The translations under genes were made by a program, and so were the position numbers. Positions 31,934 to 41,574 of a DNA stretch of 64,000 nucleotides are shown in pieces. The notes beneath the pieces were generated by a model. It searched no databases. It saw nothing but the letters and a program-made list of their open reading frames with translations, and was not told the DNA's origin. The DNA is from Verrucomicrobiales bacterium (GTDB taxonomy: Bacteria; Verrucomicrobiota; Verrucomicrobiia; Limisphaerales; UBA11358). Where the stretch lies: positions 434,001 through 498,000 of the forward strand of contig JAQTQB010000002.1 of NCBI GenBank assembly GCA_028712475.1, in the 5' to 3' direction. Each line of letters opens with the position of its first letter. Position 1 is the first letter of the stretch.

Positions 31934-33763
31934 TCAGAGCGATTTCACTTTTTTCGCAATCGCCGCCGCGTCAATGCCGAAATGCGCGAGCAGTTCCTCG
32001 GCCTTGCCGGAGCGCGGAATGCCGTTGACGGCGAGCTTGTGAACCTTGATGCCTTCGCTGCTCAATTCGCCCGCGACCGCGTCGCCCAGGCCGCCTTCGG
32101 AATAATGATCTTCCACGGTGATGACCATGTTGCCGGTCTTTTTGGCGGCGGCGAGGATCACGTCCTTGCCGAGCGGCTTGATGCTATAAGCGTCAATGAC
32201 GGTGACGTTGATGCCCTCGGCCTTCAACGCGTCCGCCGCCTTGAGAGCTTCGTGGAGCGTCACGCCCGCACCGACGATGGTGACCTTGTCGCCCTGTCGC
32301 ACGACTTTCGCGCCGCCGACGGGGAATTTTTCGTCGTTGCCGTAGATGACCGCCGTCTTCGGACGCGAAGTGCGGAGGAAACAGACGCCCTTGATCATCG
32401 CCATTTGCTCGAGCAATTTTTCCGTGCTGACGGCGTCGCTCGGATACAACACCGTGCTGCCGGCAACCGCGCGCATCATGGCCAGATCTTCCAGCGCCAT
32501 CTGTGACGGGCCGTCCTCGCCGATGCTCACGCCGACGTGCGAACCGACGAGCTTGAGGTTGGATTGCGAAATGCCCGCCACGCGAATCTGATCCGCCGCG
32601 CGGGTGAAAAACGTCGCGAAGGTGGACGCGAACGGCACCTTGCCGCGCGTGCCAAACCCTATGGCCGTGGCAACGAGGTTTTGCTCGGCGATGTAACATT
32701 CGGTGGAACGGTTCGGGAATTTCTTGAAAAACTTTTCCGCGTAGGTGGAGTTTTTCGTGTCGCCGTCCAGCGCAACGACGCGCTGGTCAACCTCGCCGAG
32801 GCGGACGAGCGCGGCGCCATAGGCTTCGCGCGTGGCAATCTTGTCGCCGAGATTGTAGCTGATGGACGGATAGCCGGCGGGCGCGACATTGTTCGGCGCG
32901 GGCAACTGGGTGGGCGCGGGAATCGCCACGCCGAGGCCGGATTTCGCGGTGGGCTGAAGTTCGGCAATCGCTTTCGCGGCTTCTTCCTTGTTCAACGGTT
33001 TGCCGTGCCAGCCGTCTTGATCCTGTAAAAATGAAATGCCCGCGCCTTTGTAAGTCTTGGCGATGATGACGAGCGGCTTGTCGTCCAGGCCGACGCCGCC
33101 GAGGACTTCTGCGATTTCTTCGATGTCGTGTCCGTCAATGTCTTCCACGCGCCAGCCGAACGCTTTGAAACGGTCGCGATAAACGCCGACGTTGTGTCCG
33201 AACGCCGTGGCTTCGCTCTGGCCGAGACAGTTCGCGTCCACGATGGCGATCAAATTGTTCAGCTTGTAAACGCCCGCGAGCGACGCCGCTTCCCAGACGG
33301 CGCCTTCGGCGATTTCGCCGTCGCCGAGCAGGACGTAGGTGTTGTAATCCAGATTGTCGAGCCGGGCGGCAAGCGCCATGCCGACGCCGATGCCGAGACC
33401 CTGGCCAAGCGAACCCGTGGCCGCATCAACGAACGCGAGGCGCGGCGTCGGATGGCCTTCAAGGTCGCTGCCGAACTGGCGGAGCTTCAGCAGTTCAGGA
33501 ACCGGCACGAAACCATTTTCCGCCCACGCGGCGTAAAGCAGCGGCGCGGCGTGTCCTTTGGACAGGATGAAACGGTCGTTGTTGTAAAAGTGCGGGTTCT
33601 TGGCGTCGTAACGCATCTGGCCGAAGAACAGCGTGGCCACGAGATCAGCCGCCGAGCAGCAGGAGGTCGGATGGCCGCTGCCCGCCGCCGTGGTCGCCTC
33701 GATGGAATGAATCCGCAGTTGGTTTGCGATGCCCTTCAAAAGTTCAATGTCAGTGTCAATCAT
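31934..33763 (-). CDS. tkt: Transketolase (animal-type, about 610 aa)
   Basis: A 609-aa ThDP enzyme of the non-oxidative pentose phosphate pathway. The start region 'RIHSIEATTAAGSGHPTSCC' and 'NDRFILSKGHAAPLLYAAWAE' strongly resemble vertebrate transketolase. They differ from the usual bacterial E. coli-type enzyme of about 660 aa. The ThDP/metal motif 'LLGDGEIAEGAVWEAA...IVDANCLGQS' is at about 150-185. The C-terminal half carries the pyrimidine and transketolase C domains. A terminator follows. Confidence 0.95.
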   Translation of the reverse strand: MIDTDIELLKGIANQLRIHSIEATTAAGSGHPTSCCSAADLVATLFFGQMRYDAKNPHFYNNDRFILSKGHAAPLLYAAWAENGFVPVPELLKLRQFGSDLEGHPTPRLAFVDAATGSLGQGLGIGVGMALAARLDNLDYNTYVLLGDGEIAEGAVWEAASLAGVYKLNNLIAIVDANCLGQSEATAFGHNVGVYRDRFKAFGWRVEDIDGHDIEEIAEVLGGVGLDDKPLVIIAKTYKGAGISFLQDQDGWHGKPLNKEEAAKAIAELQPTAKSGLGVAIPAPTQLPAPNNVAPAGYPSISYNLGDKIATREAYGAALVRLGEVDQRVVALDGDTKNSTYAEKFFKKFPNRSTECYIAEQNLVATAIGFGTRGKVPFASTFATFFTRAADQIRVAGISQSNLKLVGSHVGVSIGEDGPSQMALEDLAMMRAVAGSTVLYPSDAVSTEKLLEQMAMIKGVCFLRTSRPKTAVIYGNDEKFPVGGAKVVRQGDKVTIVGAGVTLHEALKAADALKAEGINVTVIDAYSIKPLGKDVILAAAKKTGNMVITVEDHYSEGGLGDAVAGELSSEGIKVHKLAVNGIPRSGKAEELLAHFGIDAAAIAKKVKSL

Positions 33764-33826
33764 GAAGCGCGGAGTCTAGGGAAGAAACGGCGAAAGCCAA
33801 GAATGAAAATCGCCGTGACACGAATG

Positions 33827-34444
33827 TCACTGCGGCAGCGTGTGTCCTTGAACCGAACACGACGGCAGTTCGCCCACGGCATTGAGCGTGTAAGTCCCGT
33901 CGGAAGGACACGCCGGAAAGATTCCATCCTTGAAATATGGCAGGAGGTCTTGCGCGACGGGAATTGCCGTCGCCGTTTTGCCGTGCTCCAAAGCCCACTG
34001 CTGTTTGGCCGCGTCAATCTGGCGGAGATTGTTGATGCAAGTGTTGCGCGCGGCCTCCTCGTCCGCCTGTTGCGCCGCCGCGCGGGCCTGCTGGTTTTCC
34101 GCCGCGATCTGCTCCATTTGCGCCTGCTGCTGCTGGGCGGCGGTGAGCGTGGCCTTCAACTGCTGGGATAATTTCTGGTTTGCCGCCTGCAACTGCGTGA
34201 CCTGGTTCCGCAAACGCGGCAGATCCAGGTTCTCCGCGCGCAGCCGGGCGATTTCCGCGCTTTGCAGGCCGGCGTTGGAATTTTTAAGCGCGTCCAGTTG
34301 CGTCTGCAATTGTTCCGCCCGCTCCCTTTCGGCGTGGAAAGAAACGAGCGCCGCGTCCTTCTGCCGGTTGGCCGAGAAGAGCAAAATTTCGCTGGCAAGA
34401 AAAACCACGACCAGCAACCACGCGACCCAGGTTTTTATTTTCAT
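33827..34444 (-). CDS. Membrane-anchored coiled-coil protein of unknown function
   Basis: A 205-aa protein (ATG 34444). One N-terminal helix (WVAWLLVVVFLASEILLF, about 5-22) is followed by a long coiled coil (about 25-135, rich in A/E/Q/L heptads). A C-terminal part (CINNLRQIDAAKQQWALEHG...PYFKDGIFPACPSDGTYTL) matches the end of type II secretion/pseudopilin-like proteins of Verrucomicrobia. It lies between transketolase and tRNA-Arg. Confidence 0.72.
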   Translation of the reverse strand: MKIKTWVAWLLVVVFLASEILLFSANRQKDAALVSFHAERERAEQLQTQLDALKNSNAGLQSAEIARLRAENLDLPRLRNQVTQLQAANQKLSQQLKATLTAAQQQQAQMEQIAAENQQARAAAQQADEEAARNTCINNLRQIDAAKQQWALEHGKTATAIPVAQDLLPYFKDGIFPACPSDGTYTLNAVGELPSCSVQGHTLPQ

Positions 34445-34530
34445 GGCTGCGACTGTTTTCCTTCTTTTGTGGGTGAAGGTCAAACACCAAATGGCGCGAA
34501 CAGTTGCTATGCTTTGTCAAAAGCGAAGGC

Positions 34531-34607
34531 TGGTGCGCGTGGCGGGGGTCGAACCCACAACCTTCAGCTTCGGAGGCTGACGCTCTATCCAATTGAGCTA
34601 CACGCGC
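34531..34607 (-). tRNA. tRNA-Arg (anticodon CCG), CCA encoded
   Basis: On the minus strand the 7-bp acceptor stem GCGCGTG/CACGCGC, D-arm TAGCTCAATTGGATAGAGC and anticodon loop CTCCGAA (anticodon CCG) are followed by TΨC arm GTGGGTTCGACCCCC-type pairing. Discriminator A and an encoded CCA end at 34531. Confidence 0.96.
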
Positions 34608-34713
34608 GACACGCTGACCACGATACTGGCAAGCGCGCTTTTGCTCAATTGGAATCTTGCCGGCATGTCACCGCGCCGGCGGCTGGCGAAATGTCACATC
34701 CGTTCTGCGCGCG

Positions 34714-34741
34714 AAAAAAAAGGACGGCCCGTAGGCCGTCC
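34714..34741 (-). terminator. Rho-independent terminator of the Spy-like gene
   Basis: 8-bp stem ggacggcc / ggccgtcc with a CGTA loop. On the minus strand it is followed by a run of eight T. It lies 27 bases after the stop of the 34768-35223 gene. Confidence 0.92.
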
Positions 34742-34767
34742 CTGTGTCAAACATGGTTCCCCACAAA

Positions 34768-35223
34768 TCACTTCTGCGGCGGCTTGTCACCGGCGGGCTT
34801 GTCACCGGCTTCAGCACCACCACCAGGCGGGCGGTTGCCGCGCATGGCCGGCCCCATCTTCTCAAATTTGGCGAACTGTTCCGGCGTCAGCACCGCTTTC
34901 ATCTGCGCGACAGTGTCTTCGCGGATGGCTTTGGCCTTGGCCTTCTTTTCTTCCGGCGTCAGCGCGGTGTCTTCGCGCAAGGCTCTGCGCTTTTCACCCG
35001 CGCCCTTCATGATCGCCTCAACCTTCGGCTTCTGTTCGGCCGTCAAGTCGAGTTGCTTGGCGAAGTCGGGACGTCCGCCTTTCATGCCGGGGCTGTGTTC
35101 ACCAGCGGGCGGCCCGCCAGCGGGGGGAGTTTTGGGGGCGTCTTGCGCACGCAATGAGGAACTGCAGGCGATCAATGCGCCCGCAGCCAGTGCGGCAACT
35201 AACATGGTCTTCGTTGATTTCAT
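34768..35223 (-). CDS. Spy/CpxP-like secreted protein (LTxxQ-type)
   Basis: A 151-aa protein (start 35223, MKSTKTMLVAAL; 35232 possible). A signal peptide with lipobox-like LIACSS (cleavage around 18-20) or Ala-x-Ala precedes a Pro/Gly-rich linker. A helical core with two 'LTxEQ' motifs (DLTAEQKPKVEAIM and VLTPEQFAKFEKM) recalls periplasmic Spy/CpxP chaperones. The C-terminus is Pro/Gly/Lys-rich. A strong terminator follows. Confidence 0.8.
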   Translation of the reverse strand: MKSTKTMLVAALAAGALIACSSSLRAQDAPKTPPAGGPPAGEHSPGMKGGRPDFAKQLDLTAEQKPKVEAIMKGAGEKRRALREDTALTPEEKKAKAKAIREDTVAQMKAVLTPEQFAKFEKMGPAMRGNRPPGGGAEAGDKPAGDKPPQK

Positions 35224-35310
35224 AATCTTCATTTGGTTGTCGTTTGTTTTTGGTTCCGCCGTGTTTCAGGAACAGCGGATACGAGGTCAGACGAAGGCAG
35301 CCGGGGAAGG

Positions 35311-36606
35311 TTACAGCCCGCGCAAGACTTTTGCCGCCGCGCGAACCGTCTTTTCGATGTCCGCCGCCGTGTGCGCCGTGGAAATGAAGCCCGATTCAAA
35401 CTGCGACGGCGCAAAATAAACTCCCTCGTCCAGCATCCCATGGAAAAATTTCTTGAACTTTTCACGGTCGCTGCGCATCGCGTCGGCGACGTTGTGAACC
35501 GGCGCGTTTGTGAAGTAGCCGCAGAACATCGAGCCGCAGCGGTTGAAGGTCACGGGCACGCCGGCGGACTTCGCGGCTTCTTTCATTCCGGCTTCGAGTT
35601 GCACGCCGCGCTCTTCGAGTTGTTGATAGGCATTTCCGCTTTTCCGGTTTGCCCCAAGTTCTTCGAGGTTCGCCAGCCCCGCCGCCATCGCGATCGGATT
35701 GCCGCTCAATGTTCCCGCCTGATACACCGGGCCCAACGGCGCGAGATAATCCATGATCTCCGCGCGCCCGCCGAACGCGCCCACCGGCAAGCCGCCGCCG
35801 ATGACCTTGCCGAAACAACTCAAGTCCGGGGTGATGCCAAACCGTTCCTGCGCGCCGCCACGCGCAAGCCGGAAACCCGTCATCACTTCGTCAAAGATCA
35901 ACAGTGCGCCGTGTGCCTTGGTGATTTCGCTCAAAAATTCCAGATAGCCCGGCTTCGGCAGATACAAACCGGCGTTGCCCGGCACCGGCTCCACGATGAT
36001 GCCGGCGATCTCGTTTTTGTTCGCCGCGAAAATCGCCTTCACCGCCTCCTCGTCGTTGTAAGGCGCGACGATGGTGTGTGACGTGAACGCCGCCGGGATG
36101 CCCGCGCTGTCTGGGTGCCCGAACGTCAACGCGCCGCTGCCCGCCCGCACCAGCAGCGAATCCACATGGCCGTGATAGCAGCCGTCGAACTTGATGATCT
36201 TGTCGCGCCGCGTGAATCCGCGCGCCAGCCGGATGGCGCTCATGCACGCCTCCGTGCCACTGCTCGTCATGCGGATTTTTTTCACGCTCGGCACCAGTTC
36301 GCAGATGAGCTTGGCCATCGTGACCTCGTGCGGATTCGGGATGCCGAAGCTCGTGCCGTGTTCGGCGGCGGCTTTCACGGCGGAAATGATTTTCGGATGC
36401 GCGTGGCCGAGGATGGCCGGCCCCCAGGTGCAGACGTAATCAATCAATTCATTGCCGTCCACGTCCCAGACCTTGGAGCCGCTGGCCCGGTTGACGAAAA
36501 AGGGATTGCCGCCCACGGCGCGGAAGGCGCGCACCGGCGAATTGACGCCGCCGGGAATGTATTTCAACGCCTCGGTAAACAGTTTTTCAGATGCGTCGCG
36601 ATTCAT
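35311..36606 (-). CDS. hemL: Glutamate-1-semialdehyde 2,1-aminomutase
   Basis: A 431-aa PLP enzyme of the C5 pathway, making 5-aminolevulinate for heme. Family motifs: '[16 protein letters not shown]' near the N-terminus, '[18 protein letters not shown]', '[16 protein letters not shown]' and the PLP-Lys in '[17 protein letters not shown]' (about 265). Heme is needed by the NrfHA cytochromes in this window. Confidence 0.96.
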   Translation of the reverse strand: MNRDASEKLFTEALKYIPGGVNSPVRAFRAVGGNPFFVNRASGSKVWDVDGNELIDYVCTWGPAILGHAHPKIISAVKAAAEHGTSFGIPNPHEVTMAKLICELVPSVKKIRMTSSGTEACMSAIRLARGFTRRDKIIKFDGCYHGHVDSLLVRAGSGALTFGHPDSAGIPAAFTSHTIVAPYNDEEAVKAIFAANKNEIAGIIVEPVPGNAGLYLPKPGYLEFLSEITKAHGALLIFDEVMTGFRLARGGAQERFGITPDLSCFGKVIGGGLPVGAFGGRAEIMDYLAPLGPVYQAGTLSGNPIAMAAGLANLEELGANRKSGNAYQQLEERGVQLEAGMKEAAKSAGVPVTFNRCGSMFCGYFTNAPVHNVADAMRSDREKFKKFFHGMLDEGVYFAPSQFESGFISTAHTAADIEKTVRAAAKVLRGL

Positions 36607-36608
36607 GG

Positions 36609-36640
36609 GGATAAATTAACAACGAAGGAGCGAAGAAACA
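36609..36640. repeat. Single arm of an AACGAAGGAGCGAAG-type repeat
   Basis: aacaacgaaggagcgaagaaacaaag upstream of hemL resembles one arm of the CACCAAG/AACGAAG repeats seen elsewhere, but no complementary arm is nearby. Low-confidence remnant. Confidence 0.35.
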
Positions 36641-36678
36641 AAGCAGAATGAAAAAGCTCTCAAGCACTTTTCTTTCAT

Positions 36679-37473
36679 TCACAGTGAAAGTTCAGCCTTC
36701 ATCTTTTCAATGAAAATGTCCGCCCCTTTCCAATAAAGCGAAAGACATTCATCAAACGGAACGATGCGCGCGTTTGTCGCGTCTGATTGCAAGGGATAAT
36801 CTTTTTCATTAAAACTCACGCCACAATCATGTAAATCTTTGAAGTCCCACTCAAACATAAGTGCTTCATGTTTTTCCCTCATCCAGTCATACTTAAAGTA
36901 AGAATCCCACGCTCCATTTGCCTTGCTATAGAATCGAATGGCATCCCTCGCATGGGAAGAATACTGGTAGTGGCGATCATCAGATAACTTTGTCTTTTCA
37001 AAGTTCAATGTTGAATCGGCCTTAATCAATAATCCGCCATACCGGTCGCGCGTTACCCCCACAGCAGTTGCTGATTGGACTTCCAGCAAAGCCTTCAAAA
37101 TGTTTTCCCGCGATGTTTTTTCCTCTGCGGAAAGCGGTTGTTGTTTTGGAAGCGATGCTTGGCGCGGTTGACCCTTTGTAGTAGAGGTTAAATTTGGCAA
37201 TTCAAATGGGGCAAGACTTTGCGTAATGCCTCGCACCCGTAAATCATAAAGCTTCCAAGCTAAAATCGGCGCCATCACCAGCGCCACAACCAAAATTGCT
37301 TTGTCCCGACGACTAAACTTTAGTTTTGGAGTCGTGCTCTTTGCGGCTGGTTTTGTAGGGAGCAAAAGCCGCGTTTGTTTGCCGCATGATGGACACGACA
37401 CAAATTCATTCGCACTTTCCGCGTCAAACTCAATTTGAATTCCGCAATGCTGACACGAGGATTTTATGATCAT
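36679..37473 (-). CDS. Zinc-ribbon membrane protein of unknown function
   Basis: A 264-aa protein. An N-terminal zinc ribbon (CQHCGIQIEF...SCPSCGKQTR, cysteines at 7, 10, 28 and 31) precedes one transmembrane helix (AILVVALVMAPILAWKLY, about 59-76) and an extracytoplasmic domain of about 180 residues with no recognised fold. The layout of ribbon, helix and unknown domain is common in verrucomicrobial and planctomycete genomes. AT-richer than hemL and dctA. Confidence 0.72.
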   Translation of the reverse strand: MIIKSSCQHCGIQIEFDAESANEFVSCPSCGKQTRLLLPTKPAAKSTTPKLKFSRRDKAILVVALVMAPILAWKLYDLRVRGITQSLAPFELPNLTSTTKGQPRQASLPKQQPLSAEEKTSRENILKALLEVQSATAVGVTRDRYGGLLIKADSTLNFEKTKLSDDRHYQYSSHARDAIRFYSKANGAWDSYFKYDWMREKHEALMFEWDFKDLHDCGVSFNEKDYPLQSDATNARIVPFDECLSLYWKGADIFIEKMKAELSL

Positions 37474-37639
37474 TGCATTCCCTTTGTTTGACTAGCCTTG
37501 CCTTGGTTTGGTGTCCGGTCTAGTTCCTGGCAGCAACGGTATTCGGGCCGTGAAATCGTGTCCATCGCATTTTCGCGCCACAGCGTCAGAGGACTGGCGC
37601 GCACATTTCGGAAGCGGATTTTCGGACCGGTGCTGCGTG

Positions 37640-38929
37640 TCAGCCACTCTCGGACAGATTGAGCGGACGTTTCAGATTCTCGTTGAGCGTTTGTTTTGTG
37701 ACTTCGTTTTCCCAGCGGCTGATGACGACGGTGGCGACGCCGTTGCCGATCAGGTTGGTGAGAGCGCGACATTCGCTCATGAAACGGTCTATGCCGACGA
37801 GCAACGCGAGCGATTCAATCGGCACGCTGGGCACGGCCACGAGCGTCGCCGCGAGAGTGACAAAGCCCGCGCCGGTGACGCCGCTGGCACCTTTGGAGGT
37901 GATCATGGCGATCAGCAGCAGGCTGATCTGGTGGCTCAAATCAAGCGGCGTGTTCGTGGCCTGGGCAAGGAACACGGCGGCCATCGCCATGTAGATGTTC
38001 GTCCCGTCGAGGTTGAAACTGTAGCCGGTCGGAATCACCAGGCCGACGGTGGACTGGCTGCAACCGAGCTGGCGCATTTTCAAAATCATTCCCGGCAGCG
38101 CCGTCTCCGAGGAACTGGTGCCCAGCACGAGCATGAGTTCCTCCTTGATGTGATTTAGGAACCGGAAAATAGAGAATCCGCTCCACCACGCGATGAGTCC
38201 CAGCACCACGACGACGAACAGTCCCGCCGTGATATAAAATCCGGCCATCAGCGCAAGGAGGCGGTTCAACGCGCCCAAGCCGTAACTTCCAATCGTGAAT
38301 GCCATCGCGCCGAACGCGCCGATGGGCGCGACCTTCACGACAATTTGCATCACGCCGAAGAAAACCTGGGAGCCGTATTCGATGCCGTGCAGCAGCGGCT
38401 TGCCGCGCTCGCCCATGAAGGAGATGGCAAAGGCGACAAGAACAGCGACGAGCAGCACTTGCAAAAGGTCGCCGGAAACAAATGCGTCAAAGAGGGTGCT
38501 GGGAATGACGTTGAGCGCGAATTCCACCGCGCTCAACGCGTGGGCCTGGTGGGCGTAGGCCTGGCTGATCTTGGGGTCGAGCGTCACGGGATCAATGTTA
38601 AAGCCCGCGCCGGGTTTCAGGACATTTACGACGACCAGGCCGATCAGGAGCGCGAGCGTGGAGACGACTTCAAAGTAGAGGATGGTTTTACCGCCGATGC
38701 GTCCGAGTTTTTTCAGATCGCTCATGGACGCGATGCCATGCACGACGGTGCAGAAGATGATCGGCGCGATCAGCATCTTGATGAGCTTGATGAAGCCGTC
38801 GCCGAGCGGTTTCAAAGACTTCCCGCTTTCAGGAAAGAAACAGCCGACGCCGATGCCGACAAAGACCGCGACAAGGACTTGAATGTAGAGGATGCGATAC
38901 CAGGGTTTGCGCGGGGCGGTTGCTCGCAT
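37640..38929 (-). CDS. dctA: Dicarboxylate/proton (or sodium) symporter, DctA-like
   Basis: A 429-aa DAACS-family transporter. '[24 protein letters not shown]' and the substrate-site '[16 protein letters not shown]' are present. So are '[20 protein letters not shown]' and '[18 protein letters not shown]', the family hallmarks. About eight helices. ATG at 38929 ([19 protein letters not shown]) matches DctA N-termini. It would import succinate, fumarate or malate. The preceding gap 37474-37639 holds small inverted repeats only. Confidence 0.9.
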   Translation of the reverse strand: MRATAPRKPWYRILYIQVLVAVFVGIGVGCFFPESGKSLKPLGDGFIKLIKMLIAPIIFCTVVHGIASMSDLKKLGRIGGKTILYFEVVSTLALLIGLVVVNVLKPGAGFNIDPVTLDPKISQAYAHQAHALSAVEFALNVIPSTLFDAFVSGDLLQVLLVAVLVAFAISFMGERGKPLLHGIEYGSQVFFGVMQIVVKVAPIGAFGAMAFTIGSYGLGALNRLLALMAGFYITAGLFVVVVLGLIAWWSGFSIFRFLNHIKEELMLVLGTSSSETALPGMILKMRQLGCSQSTVGLVIPTGYSFNLDGTNIYMAMAAVFLAQATNTPLDLSHQISLLLIAMITSKGASGVTGAGFVTLAATLVAVPSVPIESLALLVGIDRFMSECRALTNLIGNGVATVVISRWENEVTKQTLNENLKRPLNLSESG

Positions 38930-39029
38930 GAGGTCGTGTTTGTTGGCGGTGATTGAGCCAGTTGAACGGCGGCTTGTCGAATGAATACTCAACACAAGCC
39001 GGCGCGAACGAATGCAAGCCGGGCCTTTC

Positions 39030-39860
39030 TCACATCATCGCGCGCGACTTCGCCGTGACGGCCAGCGCGTAGCGATTTCCCGTCCGCTGCAATCGCATCT
39101 GCGACCCAAACGCGCGGGAAAGATTTTTTGAATTCAGCACGTCCGGTTTTTTGCCCGCCGCCAGCATGCGTCCGCTTTTCAACACCAGCACGCGCGAAAA
39201 CACCGGCATGATTTCCTCGACGTGATGCGTCACCAAAACCAGCGTCGGGGAATTTTCCCGTGCGCCGAGCCGCTGGAGAAATTGCAGGAAATGTTCGCGC
39301 GCGGCGGGATCAAGCCCGGCGCATGGTTCGTCTAGGATCAACACGCGCGGTTTCGCCATGAGCGCGCGGGCCACAAGCACGCGCTGGCGTTCGCCCTGTG
39401 ACAACACGCGCCACGGACGATCGGCCAGATATTCACATTCAACCTGTCGCAACAATCTTGACGCCCCGGCCTTTTCGGCACGGGTCACGCGTCCCCAGAA
39501 ATCAATCATCGCGTATTTGCCGCTGGCGACAGTTTCGAGCGCGGGTTCCGCGTCGGCCATCATCTGCCGGACGGACGAACTGACGAGGCCGATTTTCTTC
39601 CGCAACTCGCGCCAGTCAGATTGACCGTAAGTTTCACCGAGCAAAGAAATCTCCCCCGCCGTCGGCATCAAATAACCCGTCAACGCACTCAACAAGGAGG
39701 TTTTCCCCGAGCCGTTCGCGCCGAGAATTGCCCAATGTTCACCGCGCTGCACGCGCCATTTCACGCCGTCGAGAATCACCGTGTTGTCACGCACGATGCG
39801 CAAACTTTCCACGGACAAAATGGTTTTGACAGTTTTCAAAGTTCCTTGATCTCGGCCCAC
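39030..39860 (-). CDS. ABC transporter ATP-binding protein (single-domain)
   Basis: A 276-aa ATPase. Walker [10 protein letters not shown] (about 47-55), signature LSQGERQRV (about 153-161), Walker B RVLILDEP and H-loop THH. GTG start at 39860 gives a 25-base overlap with the preceding gene. It resembles ATPases that act without an adjacent permease, such as ModF- or YlmA-like proteins. The transported or regulated partner is not visible. Confidence 0.88.
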   Translation of the reverse strand: MGRDQGTLKTVKTILSVESLRIVRDNTVILDGVKWRVQRGEHWAILGANGSGKTSLLSALTGYLMPTAGEISLLGETYGQSDWRELRKKIGLVSSSVRQMMADAEPALETVASGKYAMIDFWGRVTRAEKAGASRLLRQVECEYLADRPWRVLSQGERQRVLVARALMAKPRVLILDEPCAGLDPAAREHFLQFLQRLGARENSPTLVLVTHHVEEIMPVFSRVLVLKSGRMLAAGKKPDVLNSKNLSRAFGSQMRLQRTGNRYALAVTAKSRAMM

Positions 39861-40450
39861 AACGGTTTCAAGTCGTCATCAGCCAGCGCCATGTTTTTAA
39901 TGGCTTCCTTCTGGCCCGCCGCCACAGCACGATGCAACCAGTGACGTGCGATGTCGAGCTGTTGCAACTGGCAGGCGTAGCACGACAGGTTGTAGGCGAT
40001 GACTGGCTCGGTGGGAAATTTCTTCGCGGCGGGCAGCAATGCATCCCAAGCCTGCGTCAGGCCACCGTCGCTCACGCGCCGCAAGGCGTAGGCCCGGTGC
40101 AGCCAGCCGGACGAGCTCTCCGGCGCGGACACCAACTCTCGTTCGGCCACGGCCAGGGCGTCGCGCCAGTCTTTCTCGTGAGCGCAAAGCAGCCAGTGGG
40201 CTTCGAGCACCGCCGGATGCGACTGTTGCGCGGACGCAATGGCGTCCAGTTCGGCGCGGGCGTCAACAGAGCTGTTGAGACCGAGCCAGCCGAGCGCGGC
40301 GTTCAGGCGGTGGAGGTCGGTCGGTTCAAGGTCTTGCACGCGGATAGGAAACCGTTTGGTGAATGATTTGGCAAGTGATGGAAGGTTTGAACAGCGGCGG
40401 GAGGCGAAACGCCACGCCGCTTTCCGCACCCACCGCAGCAAGATAGCCAT
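39836..40450 (-). CDS. TPR-like protein of unknown function
   Basis: A 204-aa protein (ATG 40450, MAILLRWVRKAAW). Helical pairs with TPR-type spacing are seen in 'VLEAHWLLCAHEKDWRDALAVAERELV', 'GWLHRAYALRRV', 'VIAYNLSCYACQLQQLDIARHWL'. No signal peptide. It overlaps the following ABC ATPase gene by 25 bases, implying coupled translation. Confidence 0.72.
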   Translation of the reverse strand: MAILLRWVRKAAWRFASRRCSNLPSLAKSFTKRFPIRVQDLEPTDLHRLNAALGWLGLNSSVDARAELDAIASAQQSHPAVLEAHWLLCAHEKDWRDALAVAERELVSAPESSSGWLHRAYALRRVSDGGLTQAWDALLPAAKKFPTEPVIAYNLSCYACQLQQLDIARHWLHRAVAAGQKEAIKNMALADDDLKPLWAEIKEL

Positions 40451-40560
40451 GTCATCGCCCTCTCGTTCAAAAGCGCCGTCATCATTGCTCTCTGCGGCGC
40501 ACCACAAAATTACTTCCCAAAGTTGGCAAACGGCGCGAAGTCGGCTAATATGAGTGCGCT

Positions 40561-41334
40561 ATGAAAATAATTGTGCTTTACGCGGCCTGGATATTGGGCA
40601 CGGCTTCCCTGCCCGCCGCCATCCAATCCAAGATCATCGAATACAAGGGGAGCGACAAGACGCTCGAAGGCGTGCTTTACTGGGATGATTCCATCACCGG
40701 TCCGCGACCCGGCGTGCTGATCGTGCATCAATGGCTCGGCCTCACCGATTACGAAAAACATCGTGCGGAGATGCTCGCGCAACTCGGCTATGTGGCGTTC
40801 TGCGCCGACATCTATGGCAAAGGCGTCCGCCCGCACGACATCAAGGAGGCCGGCGTGGAGGCGACGAAATACAAATCCGACCGCGCGCTGCTTCGTGAGC
40901 GAGTGAAGGCCGAACTGGCGGTCTTGAAGTATCAGGGGCAGGTGGATCCCAAACGCGTCGCGGCCATCGGTTATTGTTTTGGCGGCACGGCGGTTCTGGA
41001 ACTGGCGCGCAGCGGTGCGGAGTTAAACGGGGTCGTGAGTTTTCACGGCGGGCTGGATTCCCCGACACCGGCGGACGGAAAGAACATCAAGTGTCCGGTA
41101 TTGGTCTGCCACGGCGCGGATGATCCGTTCCAAAAGCCGGGGGATCTCGCAGCGTTTGAAAACGAAATGCGCTCCGCTAATGTGGACTGGCGGCTGATCG
41201 AATATGGCGGCGCGGTGCACAGCTTCACGCAGCCGATGGCCGATGGCAGCCTGCCCGGCGCGAAATACAATGAACGCGCCGACAAGCGTTCCTGGGAGGA
41301 CATGAAATTGTTCCTTGCGGAAATTTTCAAATAA
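40561..41334 (+). CDS. Secreted dienelactone hydrolase family protein
   Basis: A 257-aa alpha/beta hydrolase with a signal peptide (about 1-20). Nucleophile Cys139 lies in GYCFGG, the hallmark of dienelactone hydrolases, with Asp near 187-188 (HGADDPF) and His220 (AVHSF) completing the triad. The export signal suggests a periplasmic esterase or lactonase; the natural substrate is unknown. Transcribed away from the TPR-like gene. Confidence 0.9.
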   Translation: MKIIVLYAAWILGTASLPAAIQSKIIEYKGSDKTLEGVLYWDDSITGPRPGVLIVHQWLGLTDYEKHRAEMLAQLGYVAFCADIYGKGVRPHDIKEAGVEATKYKSDRALLRERVKAELAVLKYQGQVDPKRVAAIGYCFGGTAVLELARSGAELNGVVSFHGGLDSPTPADGKNIKCPVLVCHGADDPFQKPGDLAAFENEMRSANVDWRLIEYGGAVHSFTQPMADGSLPGAKYNERADKRSWEDMKLFLAEIFK

Positions 41335-41574
41335 CCCGGCGGGTGAGTGATGCGAGTTATGACAGAAAAAACATTGTCGGCGGCAGTTCTTTCAGGAGCT
41401 CCAGGTCACGGCCAAGAAGCGGTGCGGGCGATTTTTCGGCATTGGCGTTGCCAGCTTCAACGTTTTCTCCCAGGGCTGATCCAGCCCCCGAACGGGTTTG
41501 CTGCAATTCTACTAGAAAAATCACATAAATCTGCTAGGCTTAGGCTGCTTACGAACAAGAATCAGGAAGTTTTC

